DNA of 64,000 nucleotides. It comes from Pseudomonadota bacterium (GTDB lineage Bacteria > Pseudomonadota > Gammaproteobacteria > Burkholderiales > Rhodocyclaceae). The notes under the pieces were generated by a model. It was given only the letters and a program-made list of their open reading frames with translations, ran no database searches and was not told where the DNA came from. Below, piece by piece: positions 51,460 through 59,901 of the stretch (its first letter is position 1; every line of letters starts with the position of its first letter). The position numbers and the translations under genes were made by a program. The stretch covers positions 39,509 to 103,508 of the forward strand of contig JAGTRT010000009.1 of the NCBI GenBank assembly GCA_018261895.1. Reading direction: 5' to 3'.

Positions 51460-53337
51460 TTACAGCACGATCTGCGCCCCCAACTCGACCACGCGATTCG
51501 ACGGAATCCGGAAGTAGGCTGTCGCGCTGCCGGCGTTGCGGAACAGGGCGACGAAGAGCAGTTCGCGCCAGTAGGCCATGTCCGATTTGAGTTTCGGAAT
51601 CAGCGTTTCGCGTCCGAGGAAAAACGAGGCGTCCATCATGTCGATGTGCAGCCCCGCGTCGGCGCAGAGCGCAAGGGCGGCCGGGATGTCCGGTTCATCC
51701 TTGTAGCCGTATTGCACGACGACTTGCGCGAAGTTGCCGTCCAGCTTGCTGACTTCGATGCGGTCGATATCCGGCACGTAGGGCACGTCGAAGACCGACA
51801 CGCTGAGAACGACCACCTGCTCGTGCAGTGTCTTGAAATGCTTGAGGCTGTGCAGCAGCGCATGCGGCACGGCTTCCGGATTGGGCGTCATGAAGATCGC
51901 CGTGCCGGGTACCCGCTCGATGCCGCTGCCGGCGATGTCCTGGATGAAGGGCTTGAGTTCCAGGGCTTCGGCCGCCATGCGTTCGTGCAGCAACTCGCGG
52001 CCCCGTTTCCAGGTGGTCAGCAGGATGAAGACGCCCAAGCCGAAGACGAGCGGGAACCAGCCGCCATCGGGAATCTTGACCGAATTGGCGAGGAAGAATC
52101 CAAGGTCGATGATGATGAAAGGCAGGGCGCCGAGCACGGCGCGCACGGGGCTCCATTGCCACAGGCGGATGGCGACGGCGATGGCCAGCAGGTTGGTGAT
52201 CAGCATCGTGCCGGTCACCGCGATGCCATAGGCCGCCGCCAGATTGGACGAGGTCTGGAAGCCGATGACCAGGCCAATGATGGCGACCAGCAACAGCCAG
52301 TTGATCGCTGGCAGGTAGATCTGGCCGATCTCGCGGTCTGACGTATGCTGGATTTCCAGACGCGGCGTGTAGCCGAGCTGGATGGCCTGCTGGGTGATAG
52401 AGAAGGCGCCGGAAATCACCGCCTGCGAGGCGATGATGGTTGCCACCGTAGACAGGATGACGAGCGGCGACAGCGCCCATTCCGGAGCGAGCCGGTAGAA
52501 CGGATTCTCGACGGCGCCGGGATTGTCGAGCAGCAAGGCTCCCTGGCCGAAGTAGTTGATGATCAGTGCCGGCAGCACGTAGCCCAGCCAGGCGTACTGG
52601 ATCGGCTTGGCGCCAAAGTGCCCCATGTCGGCATACAGCGCCTCGGCGCCGGTGATGCAGAGGACGACGGCGCCCAGCGCGAAGAAGCCGAGCACCGAAT
52701 TGCCGAACAGGAAATTGATGCCATAAACCGGGTTGACCGCAGCCAGGACCGCCGGGTGCTCAATGATCGCGACGCCGCCGAGCAGGGCCAGCACGGCGAA
52801 CCAGATCAGCATGATGGGCCCGAACAGCGCGCCGACGCTGGCCGTACCCCGGCGCTGGATAAAAAAGAGCCCGACCAGAATGACCAGCGTGATCGGCTGG
52901 ATGTACGGTTTGAAAGCGGGCGTGATCAGTTCCAGACCTTCGACCGCCGAGAGCACCGAAATGGCCGGCGTGATGACGCCGTCGCCGTAGAACAGCGCAG
53001 CCCCGAACAGCCCGAGCGCGATGAGCAGCTTGTGCCGGCGCGAGGCCGGGTCGCCGTTGTGCAGGGCCAGCGTCATCAGCGCAATGATGCCGCCTTCACC
53101 CTTGTTGTTGGCGCGCATGATGAAAGACACGTACTTGAGCGTGACGACGATGATCAGCGACCAGAGGAACAGCGACAGGATGCCGAGCACGTTCTCTGGC
53201 GTGATCGGCACCGGATGGTGGGCGCCGCCGAAGACTTCCTTGATCGAATAGAGCGGGCTGGTGCCGATGTCGCCATAAACAATGCCGAGCGCGGCCAGGG
53301 TCAGCGTCGCCAGACGCTTGTTGTCAGAGGTTTGCAT
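51460..53337 (-). CDS. kup: Low-affinity potassium transporter Kup
   Basis: 625 residues with about 12 membrane helices and a cytoplasmic C-terminal domain. Family sequences: GIVYGDIGTSPLYSIKEVF, EGGIIALMTLALH, GDGVITPAISVLSAVEG, SGAFSITQQAIQLGYTPRL. Kup is a proton-coupled K+ importer. It follows a KdpDE-like sensor pair on the same strand with nine bases between, an unusual context, since KdpDE normally controls the KdpFABC ATPase. Confidence 0.95.
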   Translation of the reverse strand: MQTSDNKRLATLTLAALGIVYGDIGTSPLYSIKEVFGGAHHPVPITPENVLGILSLFLWSLIIVVTLKYVSFIMRANNKGEGGIIALMTLALHNGDPASRRHKLLIALGLFGAALFYGDGVITPAISVLSAVEGLELITPAFKPYIQPITLVILVGLFFIQRRGTASVGALFGPIMLIWFAVLALLGGVAIIEHPAVLAAVNPVYGINFLFGNSVLGFFALGAVVLCITGAEALYADMGHFGAKPIQYAWLGYVLPALIINYFGQGALLLDNPGAVENPFYRLAPEWALSPLVILSTVATIIASQAVISGAFSITQQAIQLGYTPRLEIQHTSDREIGQIYLPAINWLLLVAIIGLVIGFQTSSNLAAAYGIAVTGTMLITNLLAIAVAIRLWQWSPVRAVLGALPFIIIDLGFFLANSVKIPDGGWFPLVFGLGVFILLTTWKRGRELLHERMAAEALELKPFIQDIAGSGIERVPGTAIFMTPNPEAVPHALLHSLKHFKTLHEQVVVLSVSVFDVPYVPDIDRIEVSKLDGNFAQVVVQYGYKDEPDIPAALALCADAGLHIDMMDASFFLGRETLIPKLKSDMAYWRELLFVALFRNAGSATAYFRIPSNRVVELGAQIVL

Positions 53338-53346
53338 GGAGATTCC

Positions 53347-54039
53347 TTACGGCTGGAAGCGGTAGCCGACGCCGGTTTCGGTCAGGAAGTGGCGGGGCTG
53401 GGTGGGATCGTTTTCAAGTTTCTGGCGCAGGTGGCCGACGTAGACCCGCAGGTAATGGCTGCTCTCGACGTAGGACGGCCCCCAGATTTCGCGCAGCAGG
53501 TTGCGCTGGGTCAGCACCTTGCCGGGATGGCCGAGCAGGGTGGAGAGCAGGCGGTATTCAATGGGCGTCAAATGCACCGCCTGGCCGCCGCGCAAAACCA
53601 GACGGCGGGACAAATCGACTACGACGTCGCCGAATTCGACGACGGGCGTTGCAGCTTCGCCTCTGCGCAGGCGGCGTCGCAACAGGGCACGGACGCGGGC
53701 GCGCAGTTCGCCGACGCTGAACGGCTTGGTCAGGTAGTCGTCGGCGCCGGCGTCGAGGGCGTCGATCTTGTCGTTTTCCTGCGTGCGCGCCGAGAGGATG
53801 AGGACCGGGACTTCCGACCAGCCGCGCAGGTCGCGGATCAGGTCGATGCCGTTGCCGTCGGGCAGGCCGAGGTCGAGGATGAGCAGATCGGGCTTCTGGA
53901 CGCCGGCCTCGATCAGGCCACCGGCCATCGTTTCGGCTTCGATTACCGAACAGCCTTCCTCCTCGACGGCGGCCCGGACGAAGCGGCGGATAGTCTTTTC
54001 ATCCTCGATGAGCAGCACCTTGGGTTTCGGCGTGTTCAT
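53347..54039 (-). CDS. kdpE: Response regulator KdpE-like
   Basis: 230 residues, OmpR family. The receiver has LIEDEKTIRRFVR and Asp in LILDLGLPDGNGIDLI; the Lys is in YLTKPF. The winged helix (HLTPIEYRLLSTLLGHPGKVL) and C-terminus (RHFLTETGVGYRF) are typical of KdpE. It overlaps the kinase gene by four bases and is followed nine bases later by kup, which it may control. Confidence 0.9.
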   Translation of the reverse strand: MNTPKPKVLLIEDEKTIRRFVRAAVEEEGCSVIEAETMAGGLIEAGVQKPDLLILDLGLPDGNGIDLIRDLRGWSEVPVLILSARTQENDKIDALDAGADDYLTKPFSVGELRARVRALLRRRLRRGEAATPVVEFGDVVVDLSRRLVLRGGQAVHLTPIEYRLLSTLLGHPGKVLTQRNLLREIWGPSYVESSHYLRVYVGHLRQKLENDPTQPRHFLTETGVGYRFQP

Positions 54040-55571
54040 ACGCTTTCCTCCTCGAGGATCGGCGGCGTGCCGCGCGGCAGGGTGAAGCTGATGCTGGCGC
54101 CGCCTTCCGGCCGGTTGGTGGCGCGGATCGTGCCGCCATGGGCTTCGACAATCGCCCGGCAGATGGCCAGCCCGAGGCCGGTGCCCGGTTTGCCGGCAAC
54201 GCTGTCGCCGCGCACGAACATGTCGAACATCCTGTCGTTGTCAGTATCCGCCAGGCCGGGGCCGCGGTCGCTGATGCTCACTTCGATGAATTCCCCGGCC
54301 GGCTGCGCCGCGATGTCGATGTTGCTGCCCGGTGGTGCGTATTTGGCGGCGTTCTCGAGCAAATTGCAGAAGACGCGTTCGAGCAGCACGGCATCGAATT
54401 CGAGCAGTGGCAGGTCTGCCGGCAGTCTGACCTTGACCGGATGGGCGACGAGCGCGCTTTCGATGAGCTTGATGCTGGCCCCGATGACTTCTTCGAGCGG
54501 CTGCCATTCCCGGCGCAGCGTGATTTCGCCGGCATTGAGGCGCGCCATGTCGAGCAGGTTGCCGACCAGATTGGCCAGGCGTGCGGCCTGTTCGTGCATA
54601 GCCTGGGCGGTTTCCAGCGCCGTGTCGGGCAGCGTCGGCTTGATCAGGAACAGCGAATCGGCTAGCCCCACCAGCGCCGTCAGCGGCGTCCGCAAGTCGT
54701 GCGAAAGGGCCGACAGGATGGAGCTGCGCAGGCGCTCGGACACCATCTTGAGCTGCGTCGACTGCGCGACATCGACATAGTGGAGCCGTTCGAGCGCGAT
54801 GCCGATGAGTGAGGCCAGTGCTTCGAGCAGGGCGACCTGTTCGTCGGGCAGGCTGACAACTTCCGTCGGAAAGGCGATGGCAAGGACGCCACGGGTTCGC
54901 ATCGAGGCGCGCAGGGGCAGGTACAGCGAGGCATATCCGTTGGACAGTTCCTGATTGCGCACGGTCTTGCCGCTGTCCTCGGCAATGTTGGCGAGCAGCG
55001 GATCAATCTTGCAGTTTGGAGACGATCCCATTGCGACGGTCGGATGGCCCTGGTCGTCGGGCAACAGGATGAGCGATTCGGCAGCCAGTTGACCTTGCGT
55101 AAATGCGTGGCAAATTTCGACAACCTGCGCCTGGCTCAAGGCGCCGGCCAGTTGCCGGGCAACGTCGTACAGCGCTTGCGTGCGTAGTTCGCGGGTCAGG
55201 GCTTCGTGGGCCTTCTGTTTCAGGCCGGCGGCGAGGTGGCCGGTGATCAGGCCGGTGATGAGCATGACGGCAAAGGTCACCAGATACTGGATGTTTTCGA
55301 CAGCCAGCGAAAAGCGTGGCGGGACGAAAAAGATGTCGAACAGCAGGACGCCGAGAACTGAGGCAAGCACCGCACTGCCGCGCCCGAAAGTGATGGCGAC
55401 GAGCAATACCGTGAGCAGGAAGAGCATGACGATATTGGCGAGATCGAGATAACCGAGCAGCGGAGTAGCCACCAGCGTGGTGGTGGCGCAGGCCAGAACG
55501 GTGAGCAGCATGCGCTGCCAGGGCGTGAAGCGCTCGGGTAAAGACGGTGATCGGGATGTTTCGCTGTTCAT
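54036..55571 (-). CDS. KdpD-like histidine kinase lacking the N-terminal KdpD/USP domains
   Basis: 511 residues; full KdpD is about 900. What remains is the four-helix DUF4118 region (LLGYLDLANIVMLFLLTVLLVAITFG, FDIFFVPPRFSLAVENIQYLV), a GAF-like domain, and the kinase core with LSHDLRTPLTALVG, NLLENAAKYAPP and GTGLGLAICRAIVEAHGG. The cytoplasmic KdpD and USP domains, which bind K+ and c-di-AMP-like signals in other bacteria, are absent. ATG 55571 is used. No frameshifted remains of them are visible upstream, so this is probably a natural short form. Confidence 0.88.
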   Translation of the reverse strand: MNSETSRSPSLPERFTPWQRMLLTVLACATTTLVATPLLGYLDLANIVMLFLLTVLLVAITFGRGSAVLASVLGVLLFDIFFVPPRFSLAVENIQYLVTFAVMLITGLITGHLAAGLKQKAHEALTRELRTQALYDVARQLAGALSQAQVVEICHAFTQGQLAAESLILLPDDQGHPTVAMGSSPNCKIDPLLANIAEDSGKTVRNQELSNGYASLYLPLRASMRTRGVLAIAFPTEVVSLPDEQVALLEALASLIGIALERLHYVDVAQSTQLKMVSERLRSSILSALSHDLRTPLTALVGLADSLFLIKPTLPDTALETAQAMHEQAARLANLVGNLLDMARLNAGEITLRREWQPLEEVIGASIKLIESALVAHPVKVRLPADLPLLEFDAVLLERVFCNLLENAAKYAPPGSNIDIAAQPAGEFIEVSISDRGPGLADTDNDRMFDMFVRGDSVAGKPGTGLGLAICRAIVEAHGGTIRATNRPEGGASISFTLPRGTPPILEEESV

Positions 55572-55821
55572 GATTTTCTTTCTGAAAACCGACAATGCCA
55601 GCGTACGTCGACTGGTCTAAAAACGATGCATATTCTCACCATCCCGGCGTAAAAATGTCGTAAAGATTGGGCGCGGAAAGTCGGGGTTGTATCGGCCGCG
55701 ACGTTGTCGCCGGGGCTGGATTTTGTCGGCGCCCGGAGCTATGGTGAATTCATATGCTGCTCGTGCGTTTGAACCTTCCGCGTGTCAGAATGTCTGTCTA
55801 GCTTCACCTCGGATTCGAAAA

Positions 55822-56169
55822 GTGAAAGAACGTCGCCGCTCCCCTCGTGTGTATCTCAAAGGCCATGTCCAGCTCAGCCTCGGTGGAAATCATCTGGATT
55901 TGCCGGCGGCCGACATTTCGGTGTCGGGTATCGGCGTCCTGGTGGATGCCAGCGTGCTGGGCGCCAAGCCGAGTGGTGAAGTGGGCGTCTGCCGGATCGA
56001 GTCGCCCGATCTGGGCGGACGCGTCGAAGCCTACGTCAGCATCATGCGCATTCGTCGCGTCGGCGAGCGCCGGCTGGTCGGCCTGCGCTTCGAATCGATC
56101 AGCGATGACGAGCTCGAACTGATCCGCGAATACAAACGGAAGTGCCGGGAAACCCCGGCAGTTTCGTGA
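55822..56169 (+). CDS. PilZ-domain protein
   Basis: 115 residues from GTG 55822, chosen because the next residues (KERRRSPRVYLKG) are the usual start of PilZ proteins; ATG 55741 in frame would add a poorly coded extension. The c-di-GMP motif RxxxR is present (RRRSPR) with the second part as DISVSGIGVLVD. It binds c-di-GMP and acts by protein contact. It ends 11 bases from convergent ilvN. Confidence 0.8.
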   Translation: MKERRRSPRVYLKGHVQLSLGGNHLDLPAADISVSGIGVLVDASVLGAKPSGEVGVCRIESPDLGGRVEAYVSIMRIRRVGERRLVGLRFESISDDELELIREYKRKCRETPAVS

Positions 56170-56179
56170 TCGCTTTCGG

Positions 56180-56491
56180 TTACGGCCGGAAAAAGCTTTC
56201 CAGATCCTGGAAAACCGCATGGTCGGCGTTGTGCCGGCGGATCGCGATGACATCCTCCAGCTTTTCGACCTGCTTCATCATCTGCGCCAGCCGCTGGTCT
56301 TCGTTGACCAAGAGCCAGATGCGGCTCTGTCGTCCGTCGCCAACCGGCAGGCAGAGGATGCCTTCGACGTTGTAGGCGCGGCGCGAAAACAGGCCGACGA
56401 CGTGCGACATGACGCCGGCGTGATTATTGACGTCGATTTCCAGCACGGCGCGGGCCAGGGCGTTTTGTTCGTTACGGTTGATGGCGTTCAT
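56180..56491 (-). CDS. ilvN: Acetolactate synthase small regulatory subunit
   Basis: 103 residues, the short IlvN type with a single ACT domain (LEIDVNNHAGVMSHVVGLF, RRAYNVEGILCLPV). It binds valine and gives feedback inhibition. GGAG six bases before ATG 56491 lies inside the end of ilvB, and the two are one base apart, so translation is coupled. Longer IlvH-type subunits have a second domain that is absent here. Confidence 0.92.
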   Translation of the reverse strand: MNAINRNEQNALARAVLEIDVNNHAGVMSHVVGLFSRRAYNVEGILCLPVGDGRQSRIWLLVNEDQRLAQMMKQVEKLEDVIAIRRHNADHAVFQDLESFFRP

Positions 56492-56492
56492 C

Positions 56493-58163
56493 TCAGGCTC
56501 CAATCATGTCGCGGTTGGCGGCGCCCGGCGGCACCATGGGATAGACCTTCTGTTCGGCGTCGATGCTGGCGTGGATCAGGCAGGGGCCGGGGCGGGAAAT
56601 CGCCTCCATGAGCGTCGCACAGGGATTGGCCGAGGCGTCGAGGTCGACGGCGGCAATGCCGAAACCCTGGGCGATCTTGACGAAATCCGGCGACGAGCGG
56701 AATTGCGAGGCGAACAGGCGCTCGCCGTAGAACAGCGTCTGCTGCTGATGGACGAGGCCGAGTGTGGCGTTGTCCATGAGCACGATCTTGATGTTCACGT
56801 TTTCCTCGGCGGCGGTGACCAGTTCCTGAATGTTCATCATGATCGAGCCGTCACCGGTAAAGCAGACCACGGTGCGCTCACGTTCGGCCAGCGCCGCGCC
56901 GATGGCGGCCGGCACACCGAAGCCCATGGTGCCCAGCCCGCCCGAGGTTAGCCACTGGCGCGGGCGGCGCAGCGGGTAGGCCTGGGCGACCCACATCTGG
57001 TGCTGGCCGACGTCGGTGGCGATGATGGCATCGTCGTCGAGGCAGGCGGCGACGCTCTGGATCAGCCCGAAATGCGAGCGCGGGTTGTCGAGATCGCTCA
57101 TGGCCAGCGGAAATTCGGCTTTCAGGGCGTTTACACGGTCAACCCATTTTTTTCGCGAATTTTGAAATGTCGCCGGCAGCAACTGGCCGAGCGCTTCGCC
57201 GATATCGGCCGTGATACCGATGTGCGCAGTCTTGATCTTGTCGAGTTCGGCCGGGTCGATGTCGATGTGAATGATCTTGGCCTGCGGACAGAAGGCCGCC
57301 ACCTTGCCCGTGGCGCGGTCGTCGAAGCGGGCGCCGACGGCGATGAGCAGGTCGCATTCGTCGAGTGCCAGATTGGTGTAGCGGGCGGCGTGCATGCCGA
57401 GCATGCCCAGTGCCAGCGGATGATCGACCGGCATGGCGCCGAGCGCCATGAGCGTCATCACGGTTGGCAGGCCAGCTTTTTCGGCGAGTTCGATGGCAGC
57501 AGCCGAGGCACCGGAATGGATGACGCCGCCACCGAGGTAAAGAATGGGCCTTTCGGCCGCGTTGATCATGGCAGCGGCCTGTTCGATCAATGCCGCATCG
57601 GCGGCGGGAGCGTGCTCAGCACGAGCGGGTTCCGGCCAGGCGCTGATTTCGATGGCCTGGGTCTGCACATCCTTCGGGATATCGACGAGCACCGGGCCGG
57701 GGCGGCCGGAGGCGGCGATCCGGAAGGCGCGCGGGATGACCTCGAGCAGTTCCTCGGCCGACGAGACGAGGAAGTTGTGCTTGGTGATCGGGATGCCCAG
57801 GCCGTAGGTGTCGACTTCCTGGAAGGCGTCGGTGCCGATCATCGCCTTCGGCACCTGACCGGTGATGGCGACGAGCGGAATCGAATCGAGCTTGGCGTCG
57901 GCGATGGCGGTCAGCAGATTGGTCGCGCCGGGGCCGGAGGAGGCGAGGCAGACGGCCGGCTGGCCGGTGGCGCGGGCCATGCCCTGGGCCATGAAGCCGG
58001 CGCCCTGTTCGTGGCGGGCGAGGACGTGGTGGATGGCGGTCGACTGGCCGAGCGCGTCGTAGATCGGCAGGATGGCGCCGCCCGGTATGCCGGCGACGGT
58101 GCGGATGCCCTGGCGTTCGAGCAGGCGCACGGTGATCTGGGCGCCGGTGAGAGTTTCTGTCAT
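56493..58163 (-). CDS. ilvB: Acetolactate synthase large subunit, IlvB type
   Basis: 556 residues. Thiamine-PP enzyme motifs: RHEQGAGFMAQGMAR (catalytic Glu), GDGSIMMNIQELVTAAEENV for cofactor binding. It condenses pyruvate with pyruvate or 2-oxobutyrate for valine and isoleucine synthesis. AGGAAACCTCC-type ribosome site precedes ATG 58163. The segment TFQNSRKKWVDRV around the domain linker comes from a modified 34-bp repeat on the other strand. Regulation is by attenuation at a leader peptide upstream. Confidence 0.95.
   Translation of the reverse strand: MTETLTGAQITVRLLERQGIRTVAGIPGGAILPIYDALGQSTAIHHVLARHEQGAGFMAQGMARATGQPAVCLASSGPGATNLLTAIADAKLDSIPLVAITGQVPKAMIGTDAFQEVDTYGLGIPITKHNFLVSSAEELLEVIPRAFRIAASGRPGPVLVDIPKDVQTQAIEISAWPEPARAEHAPAADAALIEQAAAMINAAERPILYLGGGVIHSGASAAAIELAEKAGLPTVMTLMALGAMPVDHPLALGMLGMHAARYTNLALDECDLLIAVGARFDDRATGKVAAFCPQAKIIHIDIDPAELDKIKTAHIGITADIGEALGQLLPATFQNSRKKWVDRVNALKAEFPLAMSDLDNPRSHFGLIQSVAACLDDDAIIATDVGQHQMWVAQAYPLRRPRQWLTSGGLGTMGFGVPAAIGAALAERERTVVCFTGDGSIMMNIQELVTAAEENVNIKIVLMDNATLGLVHQQQTLFYGERLFASQFRSSPDFVKIAQGFGIAAVDLDASANPCATLMEAISRPGPCLIHASIDAEQKVYPMVPPGAANRDMIGA
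57135..57168 (+). repeat. 34-bp dispersed repeat, copy with altered centre inside ilvB
   Basis: The first 10 and last 7 bases match the consensus exactly (ACGGTCAACC and TGAAAT end) with the same 34-base length, but the central A-run is a T-run (CATTTTTTTCGCG). It is translated in the antisense direction as part of ilvB. Confidence 0.6.
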
Positions 58164-58210
58164 GGAGGTTTCCTTTCTGTTGTTGGCACAACCGCCGGGC
58201 TCCAAAAACA

Positions 58211-58240
58211 AAACCCCGCCGGTTTGCGCCGGCGGGGTTT
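58211..58240 (-). terminator. Attenuator terminator in the ilvBN leader
   Basis: 12-bp stem AAACCCCGCCGG/CCGGCGGGGTTT with a six-base loop. On the minus strand it is followed by TTTTGTTTTT. It lies between the valine-rich leader peptide and ilvB, the classic position of an attenuator. Confidence 0.88.
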
Positions 58241-58261
58241 GGGGTTCTGTGCTGCTTCTGC

Positions 58262-58372
58262 TTACCCGATCCGCGACGGCGCGTGCATAACGACGCCTAC
58301 TACGACCACGCGTACGACGACCGGTTCCACTGCAAAGGCAGCGGCAGAGCGGAAGGTCGGGCGAGTGTTCAT
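58262..58372 (-). CDS. Valine-rich leader peptide of the ilvBN operon
   Basis: 36 residues: MNTRPTFRSAAAFAVEP then VVVRVVVVGVVMHAPSRIG. Ten of 14 consecutive residues are Val, as in the E. coli ivbL leader (VVVVRVVVVV). The stop at 58262 is 21 bases before the attenuator stem. Ribosome stalling at Val codons when charged tRNA-Val is low would block the terminator and allow ilvBN expression. This is established for ilvB leaders and inferred here. Confidence 0.85.
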   Translation of the reverse strand: MNTRPTFRSAAAFAVEPVVVRVVVVGVVMHAPSRIG

Positions 58373-58582
58373 GCGGATTTCGGGAGGGTTGGCTAAATTC
58401 AGTCTGCGAACTATGAAGGAGCCAGCAAACAAAATCAAGTCTCTCGGGTCGTTCTCCGCCGGCACCGGCAACATTTTTTTACACGCGTCGATATTGACTG
58501 GTAGGGTGCTGGGTCGATTACACTCCGCAAGCAGAGCTTGAAAATACAAGCTTCTGAAATTATTGGTGAATTTGGAGAGTTG

Positions 58583-59836
58583 ATGACGAGTAAGCGCAAG
58601 GTTCTGGTTGTCGATGCATCGAAAGTCGTCAGGGCATCGCTGGCCAAGCTGCTGTCGGGTCGATTCGACGTGCGTGACGAGGCAACCGATGACTCTGCCT
58701 GGCAGACGATGGTCCTCGACAGCGCCATTGTGGCCGTCGTGTCCGGATTGCGCCTGCCCGGACCGGATAGTGTCGGCTTGCTCGAACACCTTCGTGCGAG
58801 CAAATTGTCGCGGCTGAACGGCGTCCCGTTTTTCCTGATCGTGTCGAGCGCCTTTTCCGAGAGCGAGCGTGAGGAAGCACTCCGCAGCGGCGTCACGGGA
58901 TTTATCGAGAAGGATGCGATCGATTCGGTCGAAAGTATCGTTTCCGCCCATATGCAGTGGCGGGAAGATTCGGCGGAAGGCCGTGCCCCGGCACCACCGC
59001 CGGCCTTGCCCGACGAACCGTTCGAGCAGTTTGGCGCGGAGTCGGATATCGGCATCAGCAACATCATGGGGCATATCGCCGGGCTTGAACGGACAGACCG
59101 CGAGCCGCCGTCCGAGGACGCCTTCAGCAACACGGATACCGTGCTCGCCGAGGAAATGCTTGAGGAGTATCTGGCGAATAACATGCCGGGCCCGCTTGAC
59201 GGCATGGGGGTTGGTGTCCTGGCTTTCGGCCTGGATGGCTACGACCAGCTCGTGGCCCGTTACGGGTCCGAACTGCCTTTCCTTGCTGCGCAGAAATTCT
59301 GTTTCCTCTTGTCCCGGAAGGTCCGTCCGGAGGACTACATCGGACAACTCGCCAACGGGCGGGTGGTGATCGTGACGCCATCCTCGTCGGCGCAGATCTG
59401 CGCCGGCTTTGCCAATCGGATCTGCAAGGCGATGGCCAGTTCGCAGGTATCGGTCAATGGCCAGCGAATTCATCTGACGGTCAGCGTCGGTGTTGCGGTC
59501 ATGCCTGACGACGGGGCCACCCTGACGGAAACGGGGCTGTTGCAACTGGCCTATGAGCGCCTCGATACGGCCATGCGCGCCGGGGGCAACCGCGTGGTAT
59601 CCAGTTCGAACGTGCAGGGAACGGGTTGCGTCAGTTGCGAGGCTTTCCTGCCGCAATTGAAGGAACTGATGGCATCGACCGATCCGGCCGTGCTGAACCA
59701 TTGCATGGGTTCGATCGGGATGCAGTTGATGCCGCTGCTCAGGGAGCTCGACAAGCATTTCCGCCTGGGTTTGCCGATCGAGGAAATGAACAAGCGTTTC
59801 TGGGATCGGGAGCGGGCTGAACGGCTGGTGTCGTAG
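58583..59836 (+). CDS. Receiver-like and GGDEF-like regulator with degenerate sites, paralogue 1
   Basis: 417 residues. Residues about 5-120 have the receiver fold (KVLVVDASKVVRASLAKLL) but the phospho-acceptor Asp is missing (AVVSGLRLPG). After an acidic linker, residues about 205-350 resemble a GGDEF domain (GMGVGVLAFGLDGYDQLVARYG, GVAVMPDDGATLTETGLL, RAGGNRVV), but the GG(D/E)EF signature is replaced by ANGRVVIV. Neither phosphorylation nor c-di-GMP synthesis is expected. GGAGAG precedes ATG 58583. A paralogue lies at 62563. It is divergent from ilvBN. Confidence 0.75.
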   Translation: MTSKRKVLVVDASKVVRASLAKLLSGRFDVRDEATDDSAWQTMVLDSAIVAVVSGLRLPGPDSVGLLEHLRASKLSRLNGVPFFLIVSSAFSESEREEALRSGVTGFIEKDAIDSVESIVSAHMQWREDSAEGRAPAPPPALPDEPFEQFGAESDIGISNIMGHIAGLERTDREPPSEDAFSNTDTVLAEEMLEEYLANNMPGPLDGMGVGVLAFGLDGYDQLVARYGSELPFLAAQKFCFLLSRKVRPEDYIGQLANGRVVIVTPSSSAQICAGFANRICKAMASSQVSVNGQRIHLTVSVGVAVMPDDGATLTETGLLQLAYERLDTAMRAGGNRVVSSSNVQGTGCVSCEAFLPQLKELMASTDPAVLNHCMGSIGMQLMPLLRELDKHFRLGLPIEEMNKRFWDRERAERLVS

Positions 59837-59901
59837 GCCCCGGGTCGATACCTGGTAGCCTGGCAGAAAAATGGAATGATTCATCCAGCGGGGAAATTCG
59901 C

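Noticed and set aside
58494-58524. TTGACT with TACACT as promoter for the gene at 58583
   Set aside because: Spacing of 19 bases and a poor -10 make it too weak to list as a feature.
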